A stretch of 64,000 nt of DNA, from the NCBI RefSeq assembly GCF_007830315.1, contig NZ_VLKJ01000004.1, positions 330,796-394,795 on the forward strand, in the 5' to 3' direction. Position 1 is the stretch's first letter, and each line of letters begins with the position of its first letter. Under the pieces are notes generated by a model. The model ran no database searches, was not told the DNA's origin, and worked only from the letters and a program-made list of their open reading frames with translations. Source of the DNA: Novosphingobium taihuense (GTDB lineage: Bacteria > Pseudomonadota > Alphaproteobacteria > Sphingomonadales > Sphingomonadaceae). Shown one piece after another: positions 37,332 through 46,001 of this stretch. A program made the position numbers and the translations under genes.

Positions 37332-38420
37332 TTATGCACTCGCCTGCAGCATGTTGCCAAGGCCGATGACGATGGTCGAGCCGACAAGCAGGCCGATGCC
37401 GGTCCAGACCAGCGTGCGGGTGCGGGCGGATGCGCCCTTCCATTCCTTGAGCGCGAAGCCCCAGAGCGTGGAGAACAGGATGATCGAAGCCATGTGCAGC
37501 GTCCAGGAGGAGAAGCCGTATTCGCCCATCTGGCTTTCGCCCATCGTGTAGAAGAAGAACTGGCCGTACCAGAGCGTGCCGCCAAGCGCCGCGAGGAGCC
37601 AGTTGGCGAGGAGGTTCGGGCGCTCGCCGGGTTGTGCCTCGGGCGAGGCCGCGCCGAAGAACTGGCCGAAGCTCTTGTTCTTCGCGATCAGGTAGGCGCA
37701 CCACAGCGCGTTGGTGGTGAGGCCGCCGGCAAGGACGACGCACAGGACGGGAAGGCCTTGGGCAAGCGGATCGGTGCCGGCGGCCAGCGTCAGGTCGCGG
37801 ATCGGCTGGCCTGCGGCAAGGCCCCAGGCAAAGCAGCCCGACATGACGCCAGAGAAGGTCGCGATCAGAAGGCCCTTGCGCAAGTTGAACTCGGCCACGC
37901 CTTCGGACGCCGCGCCGCCGAGATCGGCTTCCTTGGCATTGCCTGCTCGGGCGACGACCACGATCCCGGCCAGCGTGATCAGGATGCCGAGCAGGGTGAG
38001 CTTTCCGCTGGTGGTCGCCGCGATCGCTCCAAGGGTGCCATCGAAGATCGGCGGACCCATCGTGCCGATCACCGTGGTGAGGCCGAGCGCTACTGCCATG
38101 CCGAGCGAGAGGCCGAGGTAGCGCATGGTCAGGCCGAAGGTCAGCCCGCCAAAGCCCCACATCGCGCCCCAGAACCAGCACCACATCAGCGTATCGCGCG
38201 GGGTGGCGGAGAGGACGCCGAGCAGGTCCTTCGTCTGGATCGAGGCGAAGAGCCAGGGCGCGATTGCCCAAGAGAACAGGCCGCCGGCCAGCCAGAACAC
38301 TTCCCACGACCACAGCTTGATGCGCTTGTACGGCACGTAGAAACTGGCCGAGGAGAAGCCTCCGATCCAGTGAAAGAGTACGCCCAGCAGCGGGTTCGCG
38401 CCCATCGGTTCCTGTCCCAT
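37332..38420 (-). CDS. RhaT-like sugar transporter
   Basis: This 362-residue membrane protein with about ten helices belongs to the L-rhamnose/proton symporter (RhaT) group in the drug/metabolite transporter superfamily. Recognisable parts are GVLFHWIGGFSSASFYVPYK at the start and LGMAVALGLTTVIGTMGPP in the middle. An ATG at 38405 is a second possible start. Imported sugar is likely a 6-deoxyhexose or similar, but specificity is not provable from sequence. Confidence 0.86.
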   Translation of the reverse strand: MGQEPMGANPLLGVLFHWIGGFSSASFYVPYKRIKLWSWEVFWLAGGLFSWAIAPWLFASIQTKDLLGVLSATPRDTLMWCWFWGAMWGFGGLTFGLTMRYLGLSLGMAVALGLTTVIGTMGPPIFDGTLGAIAATTSGKLTLLGILITLAGIVVVARAGNAKEADLGGAASEGVAEFNLRKGLLIATFSGVMSGCFAWGLAAGQPIRDLTLAAGTDPLAQGLPVLCVVLAGGLTTNALWCAYLIAKNKSFGQFFGAASPEAQPGERPNLLANWLLAALGGTLWYGQFFFYTMGESQMGEYGFSSWTLHMASIILFSTLWGFALKEWKGASARTRTLVWTGIGLLVGSTIVIGLGNMLQASA

Positions 38421-38425
38421 TTTTG

Positions 38426-39571
38426 TTATGTTTTTACGAGGATCGAGCGGTCGATCTCGCTGATGTTCTTCACGCCGGTGAGCGTCATGGCGACGCGCAT
38501 CTCGGCCTCGATCAGGCGGAGCATGTGCTCGACACCCTGCTGTCCGTTGGCGGCGAGCGCGAAGACCCACGCGCGGCCGAGCAGCACGCCTTTTGCGCCG
38601 AGCGCAAGCATGCGCACCACGTCGAGGCCTGAGCGTACACCGCCATCGGCGAGCACGGTCATCCGGTCACCCACAGCATCGGCAATGGCGGGCAGGGCGC
38701 GGGCGGTGGAGGGCACGCCATCGAGCTGGCGCCCGCCGTGGTTGGACACGACGATACCGTCCGCACCAAGATTGGCGGCTTCGACTGCGTCCTCGGCATC
38801 GAGCAGGCCCTTGATTACCAGCGGGCCCTTCCATTCCGAGCGGATGAAATCGAGGTCCTTCCACGAGATCGAGCTGTCAAAGTTCTCCCGCATCCAGGCG
38901 AAGAAGTCTTCGATGCCGGTCTTGCCCTGAAGCTTGCGGATCACGTTGCCGAGGCCGTGCGGGCGACCCATCACGCCGACATCCCATGCCCACGCGGGCT
39001 TCATCGCGCCTTGCAGGGCGCGGCGGATCGCGCCTTTCATGCCCGAGGCACCGGCGAGGCCGGAATGGTAGTCTCGATAGCGGCTGCCGGGCACTGGCAT
39101 GTCGACGGTGAAGACGAGGGTCGAGCAGTTCAGTTCGACTGCCTCCTGCAGCAGTTCGCGCATGAAGCCGCGGTCGCGGGTCATGTAGAGCTGGAACCAG
39201 AAGGGCTTGGCTGCCGCCTTGGCGACTTCGGAAAGCGAGCAGGCCGAGACGGTGGAGAGAGTGAAGGGGACGCCTGCCGTTTCTGCTGCGCGCACGGCCT
39301 GGCACTCGCCGCGACGGGCGTTCATCCCGGCAAGGCCGATGGGGGCGAGGGCGACTGGAAGCCTGACCTTCTGGCCGAACAGTTCGGTCGAGAGGTCGAG
39401 GCCGGAAACGTCGCGCAGCACGCGCTGGCGCAGGGCGATGTCGCGCAGGTCCTTGACGTTCCGCCTGAGCGTCGTCTCGCTGTAGGAGCCGCCGTCGATA
39501 TATTCGAACAGGAAGTGCGGCAGGCGGCGGCGGGCGAGCTCGCGGAAATCGGGGATCGAAGCAGCAATCAT
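38426..39571 (-). CDS. lldD: FMN-dependent L-lactate dehydrogenase
   Basis: This 381-residue alpha-hydroxyacid oxidase-family protein contains the substrate/FMN motif [12 protein letters not shown] (about residues 270-281), the Tyr/Lys-bearing region [12 protein letters not shown] and the C-terminal [19 protein letters not shown]. It oxidises L-lactate to pyruvate with electrons passing to quinone. In the kinase/transporter operon it could consume L-lactate made from a deoxysugar. It overlaps the kinase stop by four bases. Confidence 0.92.
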   Translation of the reverse strand: MIAASIPDFRELARRRLPHFLFEYIDGGSYSETTLRRNVKDLRDIALRQRVLRDVSGLDLSTELFGQKVRLPVALAPIGLAGMNARRGECQAVRAAETAGVPFTLSTVSACSLSEVAKAAAKPFWFQLYMTRDRGFMRELLQEAVELNCSTLVFTVDMPVPGSRYRDYHSGLAGASGMKGAIRRALQGAMKPAWAWDVGVMGRPHGLGNVIRKLQGKTGIEDFFAWMRENFDSSISWKDLDFIRSEWKGPLVIKGLLDAEDAVEAANLGADGIVVSNHGGRQLDGVPSTARALPAIADAVGDRMTVLADGGVRSGLDVVRMLALGAKGVLLGRAWVFALAANGQQGVEHMLRLIEAEMRVAMTLTGVKNISEIDRSILVKT

Positions 39572-40998
39572 GCGGCGGTTCTCTTGAGCGAGGCGTCGAT
39601 CTCGGCGTGCCAGCGGTTGCGGTAGGTGTCGAGATCGCCGTCGAGCGGTTCGACGCGCACCAGTTCGCCACGGGGGGTGAGCTTGGGATCGATCAGGCGC
39701 AGCGCGCCGAACGAGACGTCGTTGTGGGCGTTGGCGGTGTAGACGGCGGTGTCGGGGCGCAAGGCGGCAAGCGCGCGGACGAAGACTTCGGCCTCGGCAA
39801 AGCGGCCTTCGACGAGAAGGCGTTCGGACGAGCCGATGAGGTCCAGCGCGGTGTCGGCCACCAGCGCGGCATAGAGGCAGGCGGCGGCGCGGCGTTTGTA
39901 CCAGTCCTCGGGCCGGTTGATCCAGTCGAACCGGCCGGCCGGAAAGGGTCCGAAGCCGCGCATGAGCGTCGGCAGCATCATGGCCGGCTTGCGCAACACT
40001 TCGGGCACTGCCGCGAGAAGCGCGGGCTGGTCTGGCTTGATATCGACGCGGCGGGTATCGATCTCGATCAGCGTCTCGATCTCGCGCCCGCCCATGAAGC
40101 GGGCAGAGGGGATGGGGCGGCCATGGACATCGACATTGACGAGGCAATCGCGCGCTTCGGGAAGGTCGGCGGTGTTCACCGGCGTGGCTGGAAGCCGCAT
40201 GCCGATGAACCAGGTGCCGGTGGACAACACGGTTGCCTCGTTCTCGGCGATCTCGGCAAAACCGCGCGCGGCGAGCAGGGCGGCGTTGGAATCGTGCAGG
40301 CCCGCGAGGACGCGAACGTCTGGTGAAAGGCCGGTCTGCGCGGCAATTTCGGGCAGGAGCGTGCCCACCGTGTCTCCTGCGCGGACGAGCGGGGCGAAGC
40401 GCTGCGCCCAGCCCAGGCGCTTGGCCATGGGCGAGAAGTCTGCTTCTTGCGGACACCACAAGTCGGAATGGCAGCCGAGGCTGGTTACTTCACTCACCGC
40501 ATTGCCGGTGAGGAACCACGCCCAGTATTGCGCCCAAGGGAGCAAGGTGGCGCGGGCCATGGCATCGGGCGCAAACCGCTCCATCCACCACAGCTGGCTG
40601 CCGAAGTTGAGGCCATCGGGGAGGGCGGGCGAGCCGGTCAGCGCGAAGGGATCGCGTTGCGCACGGTATGCGGCCATGACCTCGGGCGGGATCGGCTGTT
40701 CGTAATCGAGCGGGGGAAAGGCGAGCTTGCCATTGACCAGCGCGACGATGCCTGCGCCGTGGCCTACGGGCACGATCGTCTCGACCGGCTGGCGGGCGTA
40801 GGAGGCGAGTGTTTCCAGCAGCCACTTGGCCGTGGCGGGTGCATCAAGGCGGCGGATGCCACCGATCTCGAGCGGCACGTTGGGGCGCACCTGACGATCG
40901 AGCATGGTCCCGCCTGCGTCCCACAGGCTGACCTTGCTCAGCGTCTTGCCGAGATCGATGACTATTGTTGCGCCTTTGGCGGTTGCGCCCGAAGCCAA
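39568..40998 (-). CDS. FGGY-family carbohydrate kinase
   Basis: This kinase of about 476 residues has the N-terminal ATPase start [16 protein letters not shown], a central GLHDSNAAL and the STGTWFIGM phosphate loop. It resembles rhamnulokinase/fuculokinase-type FGGY proteins. I prefer the TTG at 40998, which has GGGAG seven bases upstream; an ATG at 41040 would put the start inside an inverted repeat. It is the first gene of the operon with lldD, the transporter and DeoR. Confidence 0.85.
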   Translation of the reverse strand: MASGATAKGATIVIDLGKTLSKVSLWDAGGTMLDRQVRPNVPLEIGGIRRLDAPATAKWLLETLASYARQPVETIVPVGHGAGIVALVNGKLAFPPLDYEQPIPPEVMAAYRAQRDPFALTGSPALPDGLNFGSQLWWMERFAPDAMARATLLPWAQYWAWFLTGNAVSEVTSLGCHSDLWCPQEADFSPMAKRLGWAQRFAPLVRAGDTVGTLLPEIAAQTGLSPDVRVLAGLHDSNAALLAARGFAEIAENEATVLSTGTWFIGMRLPATPVNTADLPEARDCLVNVDVHGRPIPSARFMGGREIETLIEIDTRRVDIKPDQPALLAAVPEVLRKPAMMLPTLMRGFGPFPAGRFDWINRPEDWYKRRAAACLYAALVADTALDLIGSSERLLVEGRFAEAEVFVRALAALRPDTAVYTANAHNDVSFGALRLIDPKLTPRGELVRVEPLDGDLDTYRNRWHAEIDASLKRTAA

Positions 40999-41024
40999 GC
41001 GCGCTCTCCCGTTAAAATGCTTGA

Positions 41025-41056
41025 AAACGATCAATAGCAATCAATCCTGATCGTTT
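41025..41056. promoter_or_regulatory. Inverted repeat upstream of the sugar operon
   Basis: aaacgatca (41025-41033) and tgatcgttt (41048-41056) form a perfect 9-base inverted repeat with a 14-base spacer that contains further atcaat copies. It lies 27 bases upstream of the kinase start and is the likely DeoR operator. Confidence 0.65.
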
Positions 41057-41068
41057 CCAGCAGAAAGC

Positions 41069-42016
41069 TCAGAACACCGCATGATCGCCGCGATCGACCT
41101 CAGCGCTGCCTTCGAGCACGGCACGGTAATGGTCGAACAGCGTCTCGCTGCCGGTCGATGGGGTGGCGGCGGCATCGTATCGGCCGGTCACGGGATCAAG
41201 CACGAGCATAGATTCGCTGGCGTAATAACGGCCGATGCGGGCAAGTTCGGCCTTGGTGGCAAGGCCGGGGATGACGCGGCCGAACAGGCCGAGCGCACCT
41301 GCAATCATGTCGAGCATGGCCAGCGGGACCGAGCGGAAGCTTGGGCGTTTGCCGAGCATGGCGAACAGCGCTTCGCCCTGCTGGCGCGGCGTAATTGCAT
41401 CACCGGGACCACCGATAGGGAGAATGCGGTTCCAGCGGTCCTCCTGCGTCAGACAATCGGCAATGTAGGCCGCCAGATCGCCATCGCTGATCGGCTTGCA
41501 GGCGGTCAACTCACCATTGCCGAAGATCAGGAACGGCCGCCCTGCCTTGACGCGTTCGATCTGGCCTGAGAGCGATTTGAAGAAGGCGGTTGGGCGGACG
41601 ATGGACCAGCGCAGGCCCGAGGCGACAAGCTCCGCTTCGAATGCCAGTTTGGCATGCTGGAAGGCCAGCAGCGGCTTTTGCACGCAGATCGCCGAGAGCA
41701 GCACGAACTGCGTGACACCTGCAACCTGCGCGGCTTCGAGCACGTTAAGGTTGGCGCGATAATCGACGTCCCAGGCATCGGTCGGCACCCCGGTGCGCGA
41801 AGCGAGGCACGACACGACCGCGTCAAAGCGCCCGTTGGCAAAGACCTCGCCGAGCTTGCCTGTGTCCGCCAAATTGGCCGCAACCACGGTTGCGCTGCGG
41901 CTCAGATCGGCATCGGCGCGCCGGACAAGGCATGTCACAGATTGCCCGCGCGCCATGAGGGCTGCCACGGTCGCCCGACCGATGGTACCTGTCGCACCGA
42001 CAACACAGACGCGCAT
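41069..42016 (-). CDS. BciA-like NAD(P)-dependent reductase
   Basis: This 315-residue Rossmann-fold protein of the extended SDR/NmrA type has the nucleotide loop VVGATGTIGRATV. The stretch SAICVQKPLLAFQHAKLAFE is typical of BciA, the divinyl (proto)chlorophyllide a 8-vinyl reductase. No other bacteriochlorophyll gene is in the window, so the organism may be a phototroph with the main cluster elsewhere, or this is a repurposed homologue. It begins just upstream of, and on the same strand as, the sugar operon. Confidence 0.75.
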   Translation of the reverse strand: MRVCVVGATGTIGRATVAALMARGQSVTCLVRRADADLSRSATVVAANLADTGKLGEVFANGRFDAVVSCLASRTGVPTDAWDVDYRANLNVLEAAQVAGVTQFVLLSAICVQKPLLAFQHAKLAFEAELVASGLRWSIVRPTAFFKSLSGQIERVKAGRPFLIFGNGELTACKPISDGDLAAYIADCLTQEDRWNRILPIGGPGDAITPRQQGEALFAMLGKRPSFRSVPLAMLDMIAGALGLFGRVIPGLATKAELARIGRYYASESMLVLDPVTGRYDAAATPSTGSETLFDHYRAVLEGSAEVDRGDHAVF

Positions 42017-42194
42017 GTCCCTCTCCCGGCCCGCTCGCTGGAGAGGGCGCAGGTGGGAGTGTCGATCAGAACGCAGGTGCGTTCAAGCGGTCTTGGCCAA
42101 GCGGATTTGATGTGACGAGATATCGCGGTGGCCTGACCGTCCCTGCCAAACCGCTGTTCCTTGCCCCCGCAGATGCGCGACTGGTGGGGCGTGG

Positions 42195-42226
42195 AAAAAA
42201 CGGCGGACGAGTGTGGTTCGTCCGCC
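42195..42226 (-). terminator. Rho-independent terminator on the minus strand
   Basis: ggcggacga / tcgtccgcc forms a 9-base stem with a 7-base loop, followed on the minus strand by six T (aaaaaa at 42195-42200). It closes the nitrilase-maleate isomerase-flavin reductase operon. Confidence 0.85.
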
Positions 42227-42276
42227 TAGTGGGTGGATGACATGTTTTGCCGGATCGGGTTTGCGGAACCAGTCCG

Positions 42277-42888
42277 TCAGCTTCGCGGCCTGAGCATTTC
42301 GAAGAGATCTGTTTGCCTGCTGTACCAGCCACGGCCATGAAGTCGTGCGACGAGCCGCATCGCCTCGATGTCAAGGCGGATCGTGTCGCTATCAAGGACA
42401 AAGCGATCATCCACGTGCGAGACGAGGACTTCGCCCACCACAAGGACCTGGTTCGGACCGGTTTCGATGAAGTTCGTGGTCCGGCATTCGAACGCGACCG
42501 GTGCCGAAGCCACGCGAGGGGGCTTCACCTTGACCGAAGGTGCAAGCGCGACGTTTGCGATCGCTGCCTCATCGATCTCCGGGGGATGGTCAGCCGAGGT
42601 CAGGTTCATTGTCTCGGCGAGATCCTCTGACACCAGATTGACGACGAACTCACCGGTGTCGCGGATGTTGGCCGGCGTGTCCTTCAGACCTGAAAAGGCC
42701 GACTCTACCATGCCAATTGCCAGCACGGGCGGGCTGTTTCCCATCGCGTTGAAGAAGCTGAACGGGGCAAGATTCTGAACGCCATCACGAGAAAGCGAGC
42801 TGACCCAGGCGATGGGCCGTGGAACAATGCACGATCCGAGGATCCGGTATCGTTCCGACGCCTTGAGCTCAGCCATGTCCCAGATCAT
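42277..42888 (-). CDS. Flavin reductase-like FMN-binding protein
   Basis: This protein of about 203 residues has the flavin reductase-like split-barrel fold (CIVPRPIAWVSSLSRDGVQN, then NLAPFSFFNAMG). Such proteins bind FMN; some feed reduced flavin to monooxygenases. An ATG at 42876 is an alternative start. It is the last gene of the operon with maleate isomerase and nitrilase and could support one of the nearby flavin enzymes, although those are predicted single-component. Confidence 0.85.
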   Translation of the reverse strand: MIWDMAELKASERYRILGSCIVPRPIAWVSSLSRDGVQNLAPFSFFNAMGNSPPVLAIGMVESAFSGLKDTPANIRDTGEFVVNLVSEDLAETMNLTSADHPPEIDEAAIANVALAPSVKVKPPRVASAPVAFECRTTNFIETGPNQVLVVGEVLVSHVDDRFVLDSDTIRLDIEAMRLVARLHGRGWYSRQTDLFEMLRPRS

Positions 42889-42906
42889 CGCGTGTATGCC
42901 TTTCGC

Positions 42907-43665
42907 TCAGTATTGTCCGCCCAACAACGCGCCCGCGTTGGGCACCCTGCGTTCGAGTCCGAGCTTATCGAGCATCTGGTGCGTCGTGCAAACGGCTGCA
43001 GAAACAACCGGTACGCCGATCTGATCCTGCAGGTTCTGGATGATCGGTAGGGACGGCATCTGCACGCAGGCAGATGCCACGAAGGCATCGATCCCCGTCC
43101 GGTCGACGCGCTTGTAGATTTCGAGCAGGTGCTGCGGATCGTGACGGCCTACTTCAAGATTGTCCGGGATTTCCAATGCGGTGAAGTCGCGCACGGTAAT
43201 TCCCTCGCTTTCGATGTAGTCAACCACCAGCTGCGTCAGCGGCTTCATGTAGGGGCAGATCACCGAGATCGTTCTGGCACCCAGGCGGTGCAGGCCCTCA
43301 ATCAGCGCTCCTGCGCTGGTGACGACCGGCGCAGGAGCATCGTTATCGACCGTGCGCTGGTGAAGCCGGGCTTCCGAAATCCTGTGGTAGCCCTTGCCCA
43401 TGCTCATGATCGCGACCAGGCAGGCATAGCCGAGCACGTCGACACGCGCATCAGACAGTTCGATCGCGCAGCGGTCGCTGTCGCGGTCCATCGCCTCCAG
43501 TTCCTCCTTTACCACGTGCTTCATGCGCATGCGGCTGGAATGGAAGGTGAAGCGCTCCGGCAGGATAGCTTCGCGAGCGCGCAGCATTGCCGGAATTTCG
43601 GTTTCCATCGTGGTGTTGGAGGACGGGACGATCTGTCCCACGCGGAAGGGCCGGGTCATGCTCAT
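42907..43665 (-). CDS. maiA: Maleate cis-trans isomerase
   Basis: This 252-residue Asp/Glu racemase-superfamily protein closely follows the pattern of nicotinate-pathway maleate isomerases (NicE/MaiA): VGQIVPSSNTTMETEIPAML, FTFHSSRMRMKHVVKEEL, GYACLVAIM and SACVQMPSL. The two catalytic Cys lie near residues 80 and 198. It turns maleate into fumarate. The ATG at 43665 has CAGGAA six bases upstream. It lies between nitrilase and flavin reductase genes, divergent from a gentisate-dioxygenase-like gene, so maleate is probably a ring-cleavage product. Confidence 0.9.
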   Translation of the reverse strand: MSMTRPFRVGQIVPSSNTTMETEIPAMLRAREAILPERFTFHSSRMRMKHVVKEELEAMDRDSDRCAIELSDARVDVLGYACLVAIMSMGKGYHRISEARLHQRTVDNDAPAPVVTSAGALIEGLHRLGARTISVICPYMKPLTQLVVDYIESEGITVRDFTALEIPDNLEVGRHDPQHLLEIYKRVDRTGIDAFVASACVQMPSLPIIQNLQDQIGVPVVSAAVCTTHQMLDKLGLERRVPNAGALLGGQY

Positions 43666-43687
43666 GATTGGTTCCTGCAATGCTTGA

Positions 43688-44707
43688 TCAAGGTTTGTCC
43701 GTCGCGGCTACGGCCTCGCTGGCAGGGCCGGAGGGCGCTTCCTGCTGGCCGGTCAGGGTAACCGGGGCGCGGGGGCTGCGGTTCACGGTCAGTTCGAAGA
43801 TATCGAAACGGTTGTAGTGCCCGATGATGTCATGCATCTGCTTGGGCTGGATGCAGCGCGATAGGTCGATGTCGGCGTAGACGATGCCTTCGGCATCAAT
43901 GAGCGGCTCGCCCACCAAGCGCCCGTCCGGCCCGATCACCCCTGAAAACGCACTGTTGCTCCGTTCGAGCCGCGACCGTGCATCGGGAACGAGTGTTTCC
44001 ATCGCTGCGATGATTTCGTCAGAGATGGTCGAGCACGAGACGATGGTGAAGACCTTCCCCTCGAACGAATGGGCCATGGCGCGGACCTTGATCGCCTCGG
44101 CCATGTCATAGTCGGGCGGGGCGACCGGCAGCGAGATATAGCTTGCCGCGTGCACAAGTTCTCCTTGCGCCAGCAGCGAGAACCGCGCCAGCGTGTTGGT
44201 GTTCTCACCGCAGGCGAGCCCGCCCAGAGGGCCGATCGCGGTGTCGTAAACCACGAGGCCCGCGCCGTCGCCCGGTGCCCATGTCAGCTTTTCCGCCCAG
44301 GTCGGCACCAGCTTGCGATGCCGTCCCATGATCGCGCCGTCGGGCCCGATGAACACCAGCGTGTTGAACAGCGTGCCCAGCGAAACCGGGCTGCGTTCGT
44401 TGACCCCGATTATCACGTGGACGCCGCATTCGCGCGCAGCCTCGCACACGATCGCGATCTCGGGGCCCGGGAGCAGGACCGAAGCGCGCACCAGCCGTTC
44501 GAACCACGGGCTGCACGAGACGGGGTCTGCGATCCAGCTCCAGTAGGGGTATCCTGCAACGAAGACCTCGGGGAATACGACGAGGGATGCGCCGTTGCCC
44601 GCCGCCTCGCGAATCAGCGACGCGGCCTTCGCGCAAGTTGCCATCGGATCGAGAAACACCGGGCTGGTCTGCACCGCCGCAGCCTTGAAACTCGGTAGGT
44701 TCAGCAT
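43688..44707 (-). CDS. Nitrilase
   Basis: This 339-residue true-nitrilase-type protein has the triad Glu in VVFPEVFVAGYPYW (about residue 46), Lys in HRKLVPTWAEKL and Cys in GGLACGENTNTLAR (about residue 165). CGEN and the length fit nitrilases that convert organic nitriles to carboxylates and ammonia; some also act on amides. In this context it could make indole-3-acetate from indole-3-acetonitrile, or could deamidate maleamate. The ATG at 44707 starts at the family similarity; upstream in-frame codons are not coding. Confidence 0.88.
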   Translation of the reverse strand: MLNLPSFKAAAVQTSPVFLDPMATCAKAASLIREAAGNGASLVVFPEVFVAGYPYWSWIADPVSCSPWFERLVRASVLLPGPEIAIVCEAARECGVHVIIGVNERSPVSLGTLFNTLVFIGPDGAIMGRHRKLVPTWAEKLTWAPGDGAGLVVYDTAIGPLGGLACGENTNTLARFSLLAQGELVHAASYISLPVAPPDYDMAEAIKVRAMAHSFEGKVFTIVSCSTISDEIIAAMETLVPDARSRLERSNSAFSGVIGPDGRLVGEPLIDAEGIVYADIDLSRCIQPKQMHDIIGHYNRFDIFELTVNRSPRAPVTLTGQQEAPSGPASEAVAATDKP

Positions 44708-44806
44708 CTGGATATCCACCTTCCTGCCAGTCGGCACGAGTCGTTGCGTGCGTCTGCAAGTTTTTCGCTGCGTGACCCTTGCCTCATGTTGACACTGCGA
44801 TGCAAG

Positions 44807-44830
44807 ATATTTTAAGCTTGTAACAAATTT
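44807..44830 (+). promoter_or_regulatory. Putative MarR operator at the dioxygenase promoter
   Basis: The AT-rich sequence atattttaagcttgtaacaa (and the next attt) stands out from the GC-rich DNA. TTTTAA(G/A)(C/T)TTG recurs near 50.39 and 50.48 kb. A TTGACA lies at 44789-44794, so the motif would cover the -10 region of the ring-cleavage operon. Confidence 0.55.
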
Positions 44831-44847
44831 GGCGAGGAGACGTGGCG

Positions 44848-45975
44848 ATGGCCGAAGCCGTTTACGATGCATATCGCGAGGAAGTGCTCGGCCGTGCAAA
44901 TGTGGCCGACACCGAGGAGCTTGTTGAGTTCTACAAGGACCTTGAGAGCCAGCATGCCGGTGCCTTGTGGACTGTGGCAAACAAGATCGAACCCTGGGAG
45001 CCCGTGACCGAATCGCAGCCGGTGCTGTGGCAATTCGATCGCCTGCGCGAACATGTGCTGCGCGCTCTGGAACTCGTCAGCCCGGAACAGGCGGGCCGCC
45101 GGGTGGTCTATCTGGCCAATCCCGGCCGCCGCGACGTGACCGCCGCGGTAGGTTGGCTCTACACTGGCCTGCAGGTCATGGGCCCAGGCGAGCTGGCGTC
45201 CAGCCACCGCCATTCCGCTTCAGCCCTGCGCTTCATCATGGAGGGAAGCGGCGCCTTCACCAACGTCGACGGGCATAAGATGACGCTGGGCCGCAACGAC
45301 TTCGTGCTCACGCCCAACGGCACCTGGCACGAACATGGCGTTGCCGAGGACGGCACTGTCTGCATCTGGCAGGACGGGCTCGACATTCCGCTGATGAATG
45401 CTCTCGAAGCAAACTTCTACGAAGTGCACCCCGATCTGCAGCAGGCGGTAAGTTTCCCGATCGACGATTCCACCGCGACCTGGGGCAATCCCGCGCTCAG
45501 GCCTGCTGGAGAGACATGGTCGAAGCGATATTCGCCGCTGCTCAAATACGAGTGGGAGCCGACCTACGAGGCGTTGCTGAAGTATGCGCGGGTCACAGAC
45601 GGATCGCCTTACGACGGCATCCACATGGATTACGTGAATCCCTTCACGGGCGGCGCGCCGATGCAGACGATGGGCGCATCGATGCAACTGCTGCGTCCTG
45701 GCGAACATACCAGGGCACATCGCGAGGTTGGCAGCTTCGTCTACCAGTGCGCAAAGGGTTCGGGCCATTCGATAATCGGCGGCAGGCGCTTCGACTGGAA
45801 GGAGCGCGACATCTTCGTGGTGCCATCATGGATGTGGCACGAGCACGTCAACGGCTCGGACAGCGAAGATGCATGCCTGTTTTCGTTCCACGACCTGCCA
45901 ACGATGCGCACACTCGGCCTCTATCGCGCCGAAGGTCTTGCTGAAAACGGCGGCTTCCAACCGGTCATCTCCTGA
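44848..45975 (+). CDS. Gentisate 1,2-dioxygenase-like bicupin
   Basis: This 375-residue protein has two cupins. The first has the gentisate dioxygenase signature SSHRHSASALRFIMEG and WHEHG, which supplies three His ligands for Fe(II) (about residues 118, 120 and 159). The second cupin (RAHREVGSFVYQCAKGSG, PSWMWHEHV) looks structural or partly degenerate. It cleaves gentisate or a related 2,5-substituted benzoate between C1 and C2. The ATG at 44848 has AGGAG eight bases upstream; a GTG at 44842 is less likely. In this cluster 5-hydroxyanthranilate is an alternative substrate. Confidence 0.88.
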   Translation: MAEAVYDAYREEVLGRANVADTEELVEFYKDLESQHAGALWTVANKIEPWEPVTESQPVLWQFDRLREHVLRALELVSPEQAGRRVVYLANPGRRDVTAAVGWLYTGLQVMGPGELASSHRHSASALRFIMEGSGAFTNVDGHKMTLGRNDFVLTPNGTWHEHGVAEDGTVCIWQDGLDIPLMNALEANFYEVHPDLQQAVSFPIDDSTATWGNPALRPAGETWSKRYSPLLKYEWEPTYEALLKYARVTDGSPYDGIHMDYVNPFTGGAPMQTMGASMQLLRPGEHTRAHREVGSFVYQCAKGSGHSIIGGRRFDWKERDIFVVPSWMWHEHVNGSDSEDACLFSFHDLPTMRTLGLYRAEGLAENGGFQPVIS

Positions 45976-46001
45976 TCCTCGCATTGCCGAAAGGACATTC
46001 C

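Noticed and set aside
36957..38930. Open frame of 657 codons on the plus strand
   Set aside because: It runs antisense through the DeoR, RhaT-like and LldD genes and is Arg/Gly/Ala-rich without a fold signature.
42017..42276. Possible small gene between the BciA-like and flavin reductase genes
   Set aside because: No frame has a ribosome site or recognisable composition. The only clear structure is the terminator at 42195-42226.
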